From Amorphophallus konjac (Eukaryota; Streptophyta; Magnoliopsida; Alismatales; Araceae): DNA of 64,000 bases. The notes beneath the pieces are model-generated. The model saw nothing but the letters and a program-made list of their open reading frames with translations. It was not told the DNA's origin and did not search any database. The stretch is taken from NCBI GenBank assembly GCA_022559845.1, contig CM040127.1:34124708-34188707 (forward strand). Reading direction: 5' to 3'. How positions within the stretch are numbered: position 1 is the first letter of the stretch; the number at the start of each line of letters is the position of its first letter. Of the stretch, positions 51,553 to 63,000 are shown piece by piece. The translations under genes and the position numbers were made by a program.

Positions 51553-54243
51553 CTTCAAAGTTGGAAGGTAAATTTTTAGACATCTCCACGGGAAAGAAAA
51601 GGTTCTGATTGGTTTGTGAAAAGAAGGGGTAAACCAACCTGCTGGATGGAAAGTCAAAGAAAGAGATTTTTTAGCCCTTTTTTTATGCCGGGGGGGGACT
51701 AAGTTTGACATGGAGTTTACACTTAGTGTGGAGTTTTTATACAAATTGAGAAACCTCCACGATCAGGTTGGAGGTAGGGAGGGTAGCAGAAATGCCTCAA
51801 TTGTACATAAACCAAGATGCACCAGAAATACAACACCACACATCACTATCAGCAGTCATGGCGATTTTGCCCCATTTAGGGTTACAACTTTAAGGATTCT
51901 CCGTCACCCCACAAGGACCAAAGAGTAGCATGCAGGATCAGCCACCACCCGATGTTGTGTCCTCTAAGGGGCCACCTCCTGCCCCAAGATCTTATGAAGT
52001 GCTGCATCTCTCTCTGACAAGTGTACAGTGGGCTTTCGTAGCCAACCCCTCCCAAGCCTCTCGCGAATAGGAGCATCCTACAAATGGTGGTCCAAAGCGT
52101 CCTCTTGACCGCACAAGCAATAGGTCGGCTGCATGCCCGGTACGAATTGAAGCAGCCTATCTTGAGTGAGAAACTTCCCATGGGAAATCATTCAAGTAAA
52201 GAGCTTCACCTTCAGTAGACTCCTTGGCCTCCAGATCTGCGAGGCAAAGTTGTGGCACACCCCTCCGTCAGAGATGATGGTGTAGGCAGACCTAACGGAG
52301 AAGGTCCCCTCCCTGCCCCATCTCTAAGTCCACGCATCCTCCCTGTGGGAGTGCGGGACGAAGTTGAGGAGAATGAGTAAGAGGTCCTGAAGCTGCTCCA
52401 TCACAACGATCCAAAGGTTCCTCTTGAAAGTCGGCGCCCAAGTGCCCCTTGAAAGTGGGGGGTCGAAAGTCTAGTCGATCGACCCTAAAGGGTCAACAGA
52501 GATAGCAGAAAGGTTGGGGAAAGACGCCTCCACCGTGAAGTCGCTGCACCATTTGTCCTTCCAGAAAGGGCATCTATTGTCTTTCCCTAGTCGGAGGAGA
52601 TAATATCCCTACAAGTTAGAATGCTGCGCCAAATGAGAGAAGTCTAGGGCAAAGACGGTGAGTCCATATCCGAACTCTCCTCCTGTCATAGTACCTATGC
52701 CTAATAAGTTGAGCTCATAGACCTTCATCTCCTGCCCCCACCTCACAATCACTTGCATAAGAGAGCCAAATTAAAGTCCCCAACATCCTTGATCCCCAGC
52801 CCCCCTGTTCCTTGCTAGTAGCCACCATTCCGCACTTGATGTCATGCCAACCACTGTATCTCCTCCCACTCCTATGCTAGAAGAATCTCCCCTGAATAGA
52901 CTCAATCTTCTTCACCACTATCTTCGGAATCCGAAACACAGAGAGAAAATAGATAGATAAATTGTCCAAAATTGATCTGAATAGAACTAACCTGCCCCCA
53001 TAAGATTGCAGTCTAGTCTTCCATCTAGCCAGCCTAGCCTCATACTTCTGTATAATAGGGAGCCAATTAGCACACCGAAGAGCACCTAGGGTTAGTGGGA
53101 GTCCTAGGTAGGAGATGGGGAAATGATATCCCAAAATGCATGCTACCCTATGGAGAGCCATGTCCTCCATGTTAACCCCAACAAGCAAACTCTTATTGAA
53201 GTTTATCTTAAAACAAGTGGTCTCCTCTAACAATTCCAACAAAATTCTAGCCACATATAATTGCTACTCATCCTCTGTCAGGAACAGAATGATATCATCG
53301 GCATATTGCAAGTGAGTGACTGAAATGTCTCCTCTCCCAACCTGAAAACCCCTGATCAGATATGCAGCCTCTGCTTTCTGCCACACTCTGCTAAGAATAT
53401 GAGCCACAATTACAAAGAGGAGAGGAGAGGAGACATAGGATCTCCCCGCTGGAACCCCCTGTCACTATGGAAGAAAGAAGTTGGCTTCCCATTGAACAGA
53501 ATGGCAAAAGAAGTAGATGAAATACAAGTTTAGATCCAGTCAATCCATTTATCCCCAAAACCTATCTTCTCCAACACATCAAACAAGCATGGCCAGTTGA
53601 CCCTATCATAAGCTCTCTCAAAATCAATTTCAGAACTATCATTTTCTTTCTCTGAGCCTTCATGGCAAACAAACACTCAATGGGCCACCAAAAAATTATC
53701 TAGGATATGTCTCCCCCTGATGAAGGCTCCTGGAAGTAACTCACCACCCTATCTATAACTTTATCTAGTCTCGCTGCTAGCAACTTGGTGATGATCTTAT
53801 ATGTGCCATTCAATAGACTAACGGGCCTGAAGTCTCGAAATCTTGGGATCCTTATTTTTTAGGGATGAGGACAAGGGGAGTTTTGTTAATACCCCCCAAG
53901 TGGGCTCTCCCCTCCTGAAACTCCTTAACCGTTGCTATAAAGTCAGATTTGATGACATCCCAACACTGCTAGAAGAAGGCTAATAGAAATCCATCCGGTC
54001 CTGGAGCTTTGCCCTTTGCAAGAGAGAAACTGCTTGGCAAAACTCCTCTGAAAAGCTCTGAGAGATGTCGTCCCTCTCCTCTAGAGGAAGAGGGGGAAGT
54101 AGATCATCAACGATGCTCGGCCTAAAGTGATCCCCTTAGAAAATAGCATGGCGTAGTAATCTCTCGCCAATCTCATGATCTACTTATCGAAGAATTAGAG
54201 AGCTCACCCACCTTGATACAACTAATGATATTCACTCTTTAAT

Positions 54244-54594
54244 AAACACTTACTACACTGTTGGGGGTGTAGTTAATAACTATACCAGCACTGGTTTCAC
54301 CTATTTTTTATTTTTTATTTATTTTTGAGTGGGACACATGCCAACCTATCATTGTGTGAGCCCCAAGTCACCATCTGACATGACTTGTACACTAACCAAA
54401 AAGGATGGGAATAGTGCAAACCAGCCTTTTTTTTTGCCTTGGGGCCCAAGGTAGATGGGTGGCTTGGGACCCACGCGAAGATAGCTTGGCATGTGCCCTA
54501 CTCAAAAATAAATAAATAAAGAATAAAAAATAGGTGAAACCGGTGGTAGTGTAGTTAATAAATAACTACACCGATGGCGGTGTAGTAAGTGTTT
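54244..54594. mobile_element. 351-bp foldback MITE in LINE-2 ORF2
   Basis: Nearly the whole element is one inverted repeat. The left arm starts AAACACTTACTACAC (54244) and goes through GGTTTCACCTATTTTTTATT and GGGACACATGCCAA to about 54385. The right arm mirrors it from about 54448 to GTAGTAAGTGTTT (54594). Arms are about 140 bp with a short spacer. Comparison with LINE-1 shows the LINE sequence continuing on both sides. A target duplication is not clear, perhaps because the right end is duplicated in tandem. It has no coding capacity; superfamily open (Mutator-like or other). Confidence 0.85.
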
Positions 54595-54683
54595 CTCTAA
54601 CTCTTCTCCTTCCTGAAGCGATGTGTTGCCACCGGTGTAATAAGTGTTTCTCTAACTCTTCTCCTTCCCAAAGCGATGCATTG
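54572..54683. repeat. Tandem duplication at the right edge of the foldback MITE
   Basis: The MITE end plus LINE flank (GGTGTAGTAAGTGTTTCTCT, then AACTCTTCTCCTTCC and AAGCGATG) is followed by a second copy reading GGTGTAATAAGTGTTTCTCT with the same flank. The unit is about 54-56 bp. Confidence 0.8.
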
Positions 54684-55779
54684 GAAGTAAGCCGTGTTCC
54701 TTTGATCCATCTATCACTCGATCTCTATCTCCAGTAGATTTCCTCCCTAGAGAGGTTCTCATCGAACTAACACCTCAAAGAGTCCTTGAGACTACTATCC
54801 TCTGCATCTATAAGTCATGCCTCCTCCAAGCTGTCTAGGCCTTCAATCTACTGAAAAATTATGTCCTTAGTAGCCCTCCCCAGGAGGGTTTTGTCAACTC
54901 CCCAGGTCTTAAGAACCTTAGCAGTATGCATCAGTTTCAAAACCAGAGTAGCTATAGCAGATCTACCAGCAATCTATGCATACCATGCTCCTTGACTGTG
55001 TCCATGAAGTCTGTCCCCCTAAACTAGAACTTCTCAAGCCTGAAAGTGAACCTCTTGTCCTACATTCGACTTGTCTTCGAAAGGATGGATTTGTGATCCG
55101 ACATGGATCTAGTCAACGGAAGCACCTCCACATGAGGATAGTGATCCTCCCAATCAACATAAACAAAAAATCTATCCAATCTCAAGCATGAAGCATCAGC
55201 TCGCATGTTGGACTAGGTGAAATGACCATGCGCCATGCTGATGTCCACCAAAGTCGCCTCCTCAATGAATGCAATGAAGTCCTCCATGTCCCCTGCATAG
55301 GCACTCTCCCCCGACCTCTCCCAAGGAGCATCCACCGCATGGAAGTCCCCGCCAACACACCACGGCCTGGTGAAGGCTGACCAACTCCTCCCACACAAGC
55401 CGCTTCTGCTCTCTACTTTGTGGGCCATACACTCCGGTGAAGTCTTATGAGAAGCCATTCCTCACATTAGTGAAGTGAAGGGAGATGGCCCACCTGCTCA
55501 CATGCTTGTCAAGTACCATCTCATCAACCTCATAGGGATTCTGGAGGATCACAATTCCCCCTGACTTGCCCTCCATCGGGGACACAACACCCATGGTAAG
55601 TCTAGCACCCCCTAACTCCCTCGTGAGGGACTCACCATCCCCTTTACACCTGGCTCTTAGATACAAAGGATGTCAATCTTACATCTTCTTATTAGTTCTT
55701 TGACCACCCTCCTCTTCTCCACCCCCTAGCCCCCTCACGTTCTATAAGACAATCTTCATGAAGACAAAGGGATACTCCT

Positions 55780-57241
55780 CTCCTCCCCCTTACCTTCCCC
55801 CTCCCTCACTCTTCTCTGCTGAGCCCTCTCCTCCTGCAAAATAGTAACACACCACCTCTTCTTGATTTTGGTGAATCCCCCTTTCACATCTTTGCCAGCC
55901 CCCGCTTCAAAGGAGATGCCTACCTTATCAGTCAACTCCCTCACCTGCTCCTCCATCATTTTCTTTGTCACCCCCACCATGTCCCTCACTTCCTCTCTGC
56001 TCAGGCGACTCCTCCCCTTCAGCTCCTCTCCTGCAGTGAGCAAAGCCACAGGCCCCCCCAGTAACACTAGAAGTGCTTCTTCACCCTCGGACAGAACCTC
56101 CTTCACCGCCTCCAAATCTACAGACCCCTAGAGAGGTTCCCCTAGGCCAAGCCCAATGTCCCTGGAATGGGACGTCTGCAGGCCTGAAGAAGCTTCGACT
56201 GCATCAAGAATCACCGGTGCCAAGGAACAAAGATGCTACCGCTCCACAACAGGCCCCTTTAGCTTTAGCCTGGCCCTTCCTGGAGAGTAACGGGTTGCAG
56301 GTCCAGTGGGGGAGACGGCTGGACCAACTCCAGCAGGGCTCGACCGGATCAACTATAGCCCCCCAGCAGTCAACCCAGCAACTGCCGGACTGGGAGTTGC
56401 TACAGACGTAGACCCCTCCTGTCGAGACAAAAACTCCTTCTGGGAGGAGCAGCATGACCCTAGCTATTGAGAGAGGGCTATCCAACTCTGCCACATTCAC
56501 CGAAGGTGCCGCCGTTGCGCCAGCGCTGGGAAAGTCTCCGCCAGAGTGCTGCCTGTTCTCGGGTGAGGCGGCTGAAGCAGGCCCAACACGAGGGACGATC
56601 GTCGGGTAAAGAAGAGGAACATAGACGAGTCTCGCAGACCCATTATCACCAACTGTTGCGGATACGAGTAAGTCATGGGTCGGGGCCGGACCCCAGATTA
56701 CCACCCGCCTGCCCTGGACTCGTCTGCCCTATTGACTACCTAGGACCCAACCCGCCACTGGATCCGCAAGTTTGAAATTTGAAATTTGAATGGCCGTACC
56801 CTTCTTCCACCTCAAGCCTCGCCAAAGCGTTGCCATTCTTTGCCGGCCGCAAAGACGTCCAAATCGACAGGCAGTGGCCACCAACTTCCGCCATGATGAC
56901 CGTCGGAACAACCTTTAAACTGCTAACGACAACTTACGCCTCCAAAACATTCACATTGGCCACTGCCAAGGACCTTCACCGAACCCAGGACAACCCTCCC
57001 AAACTTCTCGGCCAGCTGAGCCACTCTGAGCTTGTCATTGAACAACAGGGGAACACCGGCCAGGCGCAGGGTCACTTGAAGGCCGACGGGGTCTGGGTGA
57101 GTCCCTCAAAAGAGGCCCCACTGCTCCACCCTCAGCAAAGAACCATTGGTGCGGATGAACCCCACCTTCACAACCTCGTCTGCCTCCTCTGCAGTGGGAG
57201 CGATCGCCAGAAGCCCTCCCCTATGCATTCTTGTAACCAAC
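55780..57241 (-). pseudogene. LINE-2 ORF1, 3' part
   Basis: After the hAT-2 insertion site, minus-strand reading gives VVKVGFIRTNGSLLRVEQWG and, after a stop, LAGVPLLFNDKLRVAQLAEK with FGRVVLGS. This is the W...LP-x-LAxxFG pattern of the DUF4283-like domain of plant LINE ORF1. Farther on is a Glu/Lys-rich segment (LSREEVRDMVGVTKKMMEEQ, 56115-55756 frame) that could form a coiled coil. ORF1 proteins bind LINE RNA. The frame is broken several times. Confidence 0.7.
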
Positions 57242-57345
57242 TAACGATGGCAAACTCGGTTTCGGACTCGGTTTCGGCCGGGTCCGAAACCGATACGACT
57301 CGGTATCGGTTTCGGCCGAAACCGGCCGAAACCCAGATAAAAGGT
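57242..57345. repeat. hAT-2 left end: TIR and subterminal GTTTCGG array
   Basis: Six or more CGGTTTCGG / CCGAAACCG words in both orientations follow the TIR within 100 bp, mirrored at the other end. They are likely transposase-binding sites (family knowledge). Confidence 0.8.
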
Positions 57346-57604
57346 TAAAAAAATCAAATTAATTCTAAAAAATCTGAAAAAAATCATAAAAAATATAAAT
57401 AATCACTTAAAATCATAAAAATCATTACACATGCATTTGACTGTATAAGTTAGTGCAATAACCTTGAAGTAGACAACTACAAAAATTGAACTTCAAACAT
57501 TGAACATGTGAAAGTTAAAGTAATATTCCATTGTACATTAATACAAGCAGTACAATAAACCAAATTAGACAAAATAAATGTTACAAAAATTCATTGATTC
57601 TTAC

Positions 57605-60600
57605 CTAATATGGATAATAATTACTAGAAGAACCTTCTCCCTCATCGTCTGGCCCTTGATGTTGATACCCATAACCAGGTTGCATGTATGGTCTATATTC
57701 ACTATAACCAAACAATGAGGTAGCCAAGTCCTGCATCCCTCTTTGGATCCCTCTTGGAGTGTTTGGTTGGCTTGAGCCGAATCCAGTATCAGCATAAGAA
57801 TCTTGAGGAAGAGAAGAGGAACTGACCGGATGGAAGTTGAATGATGGTTCATAACCCCACGACCCATAAATCGCTGCCTCTTGTTGGCCACCTCCATAAC
57901 CTGATGGATGCCCATATTGACTCTGTGACTCATGTCCTCCCTCACCCTGACTGTATCCTCTGCCTGTGTCTGCGTGGAAGGAGGAAGGACCACCAGCATC
58001 CCCACCGCCAGTAGTAGCACCTGTAGCACCTGGCACATACGAAAATATAGAATTTATCTCCTACCAAAACCTTTTCTGATTCGAACTGATAATAAGAATT
58101 TAAGTTACTTTAAAAAATAAAAAATCAAAGGATCACGAAACCTGCAGTCTCCAGTCGCCTTTTGGCCTTTGGGGATGCTTTTTCCTGTGCCGGTGTGCTT
58201 TCTTCTTGCACCCTTGACATGAATCATGTTCCCCTTGGCGTGTGCCTCAAATAAATCTGCTTCAACTGCTCAATTGCCGGGTCCTCTCGAGCAGCAACAT
58301 TTGTTCTCTCAGTTTGCCCATGCACTGATGTACTTCTTCTTAAGGATGTAGGTGCCTTGCCCATTCTAGGAGTGACTGGCCTGCTATCTGAGTCGGAGTG
58401 TCTAGCTGGCTGAAAATCATGCTGCTCCTCAGTGTCCTCAACAACCCTAGACATGTGCACATGAGTATCTCTGGCCCTCTTTGATTTTCTTCTTAATTCG
58501 GGATCTCTTGACTCATCTTCATCTAGTATGCCCTCTGCCCATCTTCTATCATCATCATCAAAAACAGGCTCATCAACCTGCTCTCGTGTCTCCACCCAAG
58601 ACTGCAACGGATTCTCATCATCAAATAAGGCATCCACATCAATTTCTGCGGCGGCATCCTCGGCGACGCGTTTGTCTCGCAGTTGTTGTCTCAACCTCAT
58701 ATTCTTTATTCTCAACCTCATATTGTAGTGGCAGTACACTAATTTCTCTAACCGTTCAGCCTTTAGCCGATTGCGAACCTTCGAGTGTATAAGGCTGAAC
58801 GTGCTCCAATTTCTTTCACATTGGCTTGCCGATGTTGTTTGACTGAGCACCCTAACTGCAATGAAAGCCAATGCATTGCTGCCCACATCTCGGTTGTTCA
58901 CCATTATCCACCAGTCAGCTGTTCCACCAACCATAAACAAATGCATTTTAGTTGTACAAATATATATTCATCAGGTTAAGAAATCCAAAAAATAAAATAT
59001 ACCTGGGCTCACTCTTCCCACAACGTATTGCAATTGGGAGTCAACATATGTCCCAGTCCTCATTCTGTAATGGTTCATCTACAAACATAAAGTAATACAT
59101 TAACATAACTACTTAAATAAATTCTATACATGTTATTGAAAGTATCAAATAAAGGCGAACCTCTACTTCGGCCTCTAGTCTCTTTTCTGGATTCCTCGAT
59201 AAACGACCAATGACTTTTAAAGTCCCTTGAAGCACCTCGCCATCAACATGTGCATCGGCACCGTACATAAATCGAGGGTTGAGGAAATAACCTGCATTTG
59301 TGTATAATTAACTAAATAAAATTTATAAAATAACATAAAGGCATTACCCCAAATTCAGTACAATTAATCACTCACCAGCTGCATGCAAGTCGTGGTGTAA
59401 TGTGTTGTCCCATCTCTGGTCAATAATTTTCCACCATTTTGCATAATGTCTGGGAAGGGAATGCTGCAACTCCAATTTGGCACGGTCCATGGCCTCGTAC
59501 AGATAGCCCATATCATTCTTCTCATCGCCATCCACCATTCTTAGGACCTTCACGAGGGGTGTGACTACTTTCAAGTACCGTGACACCCTGTCCCAGAATT
59601 TGTTGTCGTCCACGACGTGGCAGACATCCAGATAATCCATCTGTGCATCAACTGTGCCCTTGTCGATGTAGTCCCGCAGGGCATTGTGGTACATGAAAGC
59701 TTTCAGCTCATTCTTGTACCTGTGCAGATAAATGAAATTTGAAGCTGCATCAACTGTTACATATCAGTAAGGATAAAGTATCAAGAATTGAGATCAATCT
59801 TATACCTGTGCAAAGACTCCAAAGAAATAAAATTGGAAGCAAATCTGGTTGGGCCTGCACGGATGATATCTCGCCCTCCACTGGCATGCGCCCTGAACAT
59901 ATTTAGTATCCTAGGATGGCCATAGATATACTGTGTGACTTTTTGTGCCTTGTCAATTGTCTTCTTCACATGCTTTTCCTTCCCTATGTCTTCAAGCATC
60001 AGATCCAGACAATGTGCTGCACATGGGAGCCAATATAAATGACTGCGCTTCTGCATCAATTTCTTCCCTGCAGCCTTGTAACTGGCTTCATTATCAGTCA
60101 CCACATGCACAACATTCTCCTCTCCAATTTGTTCTACCATGCCATCCATCAAATGAAACAAATAATTTGCATTCTTTTCATAATCTGATGCATCAACTGA
60201 TTTCACAAACACTGTACCTTCGATGCAATAGACCAAAAAGTTTATCATGGACTTCTTCGTGGTACCAGTCCAACCATCACACATGATGGTGCATCCTCTC
60301 TCCACCCATATATGCTTGAAGCTTTCAACCCAATCATGGAGCTCCTCAACCTCTCCCTCAAGGCCACGCCCGTATATGTCTCGACGTGAGGGGGCCTTCA
60401 AGCCAGGGCCAGCATCTGCTATGGCATCTATCATAGGTTGGAAATATTCACTTGAAGCTGCATGTGCAGGGACACCTGCATGAAAAAATCATTTGCAGAT
60501 AGATTTAAATGCATGCCCTGCAACTTCTGCTGATTTTTTGACCCCTCTCAATGCTTGCTTGATTTTAGGTTGTGTAGCTTGGGGCCTTCTGTGCAGATAG

Positions 60601-61094
60601 CTGTCCATGGGACCTGTTCCCTGCGTATGTGGGGCAGCACCAACGTCAGGACGTCGTGCAGCTGTACTCTCATAGGTCCCTGAACCCATGGCTCCCTTCC
60701 CTTTCCTTCGAGCGGCTTGTTCACGCTCCCTTGCTTCAGTCAGCTCTGGATCAGAATCCTCAGTGCCTTCCTCATCATCATCCCTCCTAACCCTTCTGCC
60801 AGAAATCTCCTCAGCAATTTCAGCCTCATCCTCAGCCCTTTGTTGCACCCTCTCCCTTTTCCCCAGAAGGCACTGGCGCATCTCTTCTCGCACCTCTCGG
60901 GGACAGTTGTCACATTGTCTCACCTCTCCTCTTACCCCTGCCAAATGTTGCTTTCCTCTGGTAATTCCGCCATACATCTCCTTACCACAGTAATTGCATT
61001 TCACCTTTCTTCTCTTAGCATCAATTAAGGACATGTGGGCCCACCCCAGATCCTCCTGCCCTTGCTGCTCCTGTGTTTGCTGACGTCTAGGCAT
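57605..61094 (-). pseudogene. hAT-2 transposase gene: BED finger, DUF659/RNase H-like core, hAT dimerisation domain
   Basis: Exons are 61094-59806, 59719-59376, 59291-59161, 59078-59003, 58918-58142 and 58029-57605, all with GT-AG borders and agreeing phases. They give 1013 codons. Residues about 15-65 are a BED finger (CNYCGKEMYGGITRGKQHLA). An acidic/basic linker with NLS-like RRKGKG follows. The DUF659/core begins near residue 220, with candidate catalytic Asp in CDGWT (about 273) and VVTDNEASY (about 334) and the CxxH motif CAAHCLDL. The dimerisation domain is at about 614-690 (NALAFIAVRVLSQTTSASQC, ERNWSTFSLIHSK). The tail is Gly/Tyr-rich. TGA interrupts at 60491-60489 (family Trp position) and at 58226-58224. 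Either stop kills the protein unless read through. No other damage was seen. Confidence 0.9.
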
Positions 61095-61170
61095 GATGCT
61101 GCATTAAGACAGTCAAAGAAAAATAGTATAGTTGTAAGTACATTGGAAAAATTACGGCTTAATTATCAAT

Positions 61171-61945
61171 CACCCTTGGAAAAAAATAATTACCCGCATG
61201 CTCCCACCCCAAAATGTTCAATGAAGTTTAATGTAACTTCAATTGAGCCTAAGCAAATCAAAATAGACAGAAGCCCCAATTTCTATGACCTAATTAGGGC
61301 TTAATTAGCAATTAACCCTTAATCACCCTTGGAAAAAAATAATTACCCGCATGCTCCCACCCCAAAATGTTCAATGAAGCTTAATGTAACTTCAATTGAG
61401 CCTAAGCAATTCAAAATAGACAGAAGCCCCAATTTCTATGACCTAATTATGGCTTAATTAGCAATTAACCCTTAATCACCCTTGGGAAAAAATAATTACC
61501 CGCATGATCCCACCCCAAAATCCTCAATGAAGCTTAATTTAACTTCAATTGAGCCTAAGCAAATCAAAATAGACAAAAGCCCCAATTTCTATGACCTAAT
61601 TAGGGCTTAATTAGCATTTAACCCTTAATCACCCTTGGGAAAAAATAATTACCCGCATGATCCCACCCCAAAATCCTCAATGAAGCTTAATTTAACTTCA
61701 ATTGAGCCTAAGTAAATCAAAATAGACAAAAGCCCCAATTTCTATGACCTAATTAGGGCTTAATTAGCAATTAACCCTTAATCACCCTTGGGAAAAAAAA
61801 GTAGCACCCGCATGATCCCACCCCAAAATCCTCAATGAAGCTTAATTTAAGTTCAATTGAGCTTAAGCAAATCAAAATAGACAAAAGTCCCAATTTTTAT
61901 AAACTGATTAGGGTTTAATTAGCAATTAACCCTTAAGCCCTTAAT
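61171..61945. repeat. 153-bp tandem repeat, five copies, upstream of the hAT-2 transposase
   Basis: Copies start with CACCCTTGGAAAAAAATAAT-type sequence at 61171, 61324, 61477, 61630 and 61783, exactly 153 bp apart; a sixth start at 61946 is partial and at a changed spacing. Each has ACCCGCATG(C/A)TCCCACCCCAA, then TTCAATTGAGCCTAAGCAAAT and a CCTAATTAGGGCTTAATTAG block that is partly palindromic (each shown in 20 bases or fewer). They lie between the start codon (61094) and the right end, in promoter/5'UTR position. Confidence 0.93.
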
Positions 61946-62164
61946 CACCCTTGGAAGAAACTTAATAAGCAAGGCTTGCTCACCCAAATTTTTAACCCAA
62001 CCAAAATAACACAACAAAACAATCAAACCCTAAATTAACCCAATGAAATTAACCTCAAACAAAACAATCAAACCCTTGATGTTGTGTTGGCCCCCGGTGT
62101 GCGCAGCAAGGCTCCCTCTCGGCCTCTCCCTGTCCACCTCCAGCAGGCTCGCAGTCGCGGCCCT

Positions 62165-62280
62165 TGGTCGCACTACAACAGCAGCAGGCAGCACAGCTGC
62201 ACAGCAGCACGGCAGCAGCAGCTCGGCAGCAGTAGCACCACAGCAGTAGCTCGGCGGCAGTAGCACAGCAGCGGCGGGGA
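62165..62280. repeat. CAG/GCA-rich low-complexity tract in hAT-2
   Basis: Irregular CAGCAG/GGCAGCAG runs produce poly-Ala/Leu/Ser frames on both strands; these are not genes. The tract lies between the 153-bp array and the right end. Confidence 0.8.
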
Positions 62281-62342
62281 GACAGCAACCAGTAGGGGGG
62301 AGGGTTTCGGCAGAAACCGTGGCTAGGTAGGGGGGGGGGAGA

Positions 62343-62523
62343 CAGCAAAGCATAAAGGGGTTCACGTGTTTCGGCCGAAACCGACCGGTTTCGGGCGAAA
62401 CCAGTATCGGTTTCTCCCGAAACCGATACCTCCTTTAAGTTTCGGATTGCTACAGTAATGAAGGCCCTTTTCGTATCGTTTATAGCCGAAACCGATACGT
62501 TTCGGCCGAAACTGCCAACAGTG
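62343..62523. repeat. hAT-2 right end: TIR and subterminal CCGAAACCGATAC array
   Basis: Repeated GTTTCGGCCGAAACC and CCGAAACCGATACC words, both orientations, lead to the end AACTGCCAACAGTG. A second cluster of the same words stands 57242-57345. Confidence 0.8.
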
Positions 62524-62911
62524 TAACCAACCAACCCCCCCCCCCCCACCTCTCCCAAGCATGCGTTGAACCATCTCCTCTGACACCCTGCTCTCCACGG
62601 GCCTGACTTAGATGGACCTCCTCGCCTAGACCAGTCGAGCTTGCAAGATGTCTGCCAGAAGGGGAGCCATGTCGATGCAGCGCCTGCCTGTATCCACCTT
62701 AGCACCGCCCCCCTGAGCACTTCAGAGGATGTCTACGTACGACTGCCAGGGCCCCTATCTTCCATCTCTTACGACCCCTCGATACCCTCGAGTCGGGCCA
62801 GAACAGTCCCTGCGAGGTGGCCAAGAACTCCACACCGGAAGCATCTCCACTGCACAACCCTGTTCCAGCAGCCGACCCCTGCTGGGGTCCCTCCGCATCA
62901 CCAACCCACAC
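62524..62911 (-). pseudogene. LINE-2 ORF1, 5' part with CCHC knuckle
   Basis: The minus-strand sequence at 62843-62801 encodes CFRCGVLGHLA and, with one base missing, the final Cys of a CCHC zinc knuckle (DCSG in the neighbouring frame). An N-terminal knuckle before a DUF4283-like part fits plant L1 ORF1. hAT-2 has inserted at 62523/57242, leaving TAACCAAC on both sides. Confidence 0.7.
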
Positions 62912-63000
62912 CTACTCAGAATACCCATAGCTTCTCTCTCTCTCAAGATTAGTCTAGAGAGAGAAGAATTAACAGTTATTAAAACTATTTTAGTGTTGTT

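Larger units (their letters stand above)
51882..55759 (-). pseudogene. LINE-2 ORF2: endonuclease, reverse transcriptase, zf-RVT
   Basis: ATG at 55759-55757 opens MKIVL followed by TAG and NVRGLGG, the usual ORF2 start with its Trp codon changed to a stop. APE-type endonuclease: CVGGDFHAVDAPWERSG and FIAFIEEATLVDISMAHGHF (about 55390-55213), where the family's GDFN reads GDFH. The RT catalytic box QYADDII is at 53308-53290. The thumb is in 53254-52877 (ISYLGLPLTLG, RLARWKTRLQSYGGRLVLFR). The zf-RVT-like end is at 52181-51882. The endonuclease nicks the target and RT primes on it. Multiple frames, stops and the MITE insertion show it is not functional. Confidence 0.88.
57242..62523 (-). mobile_element. 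hAT-2: complete 5282-bp hAT transposon
   Basis: The perfect 8-bp target duplication TAACCAAC flanks it (57234-57241 and 62524-62531). The ends TAACGATGGCAAACTCGG and, inverted, CACTGTTGGCAGTTTCGG match at 11 of 18 positions, so the TIR is weak. Both ends are followed by arrays of CCGAAACCGATAC/GTATCGGTTTCGG. Inside is a six-exon transposase gene on the minus strand and, upstream of it, five copies of a 153-bp repeat. All parts of an autonomous hAT are present except for two in-frame TGA codons in the transposase. It interrupts ORF1 of LINE-2 and so is younger than that LINE. Confidence 0.95.
51670..63000 (-). mobile_element. LINE-2: long L1 LINE, interrupted by a foldback MITE and by hAT-2
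   Basis: On the minus strand the order is ORF1 with zinc knuckle (62843-62801), the hAT-2 insertion, the rest of ORF1 (57233 to about 55780), ORF2 starting at 55759 with endonuclease, RT (YADD 53305-53294) and zf-RVT (52181-51882), then a 3'UTR to T runs at about 51666-51680. Without insertions it is about 5.7 kb, near full length for plant L1. The ends are approximate and no target duplication was identified. It is degenerate, with many stops and shifts. It is related to but not the same copy type as LINE-1 (38524-41350). It lies inside or next to the kinase gene's intron in the same orientation as the kinase. Confidence 0.85.

Noticed and set aside
62030..62720. Ala/Leu/Ser-rich frames on both strands inside hAT-2
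   Set aside because: They translate the CAG-rich tract and subterminal arrays; the minus-strand one also spans the hAT-2/LINE-2 junction.
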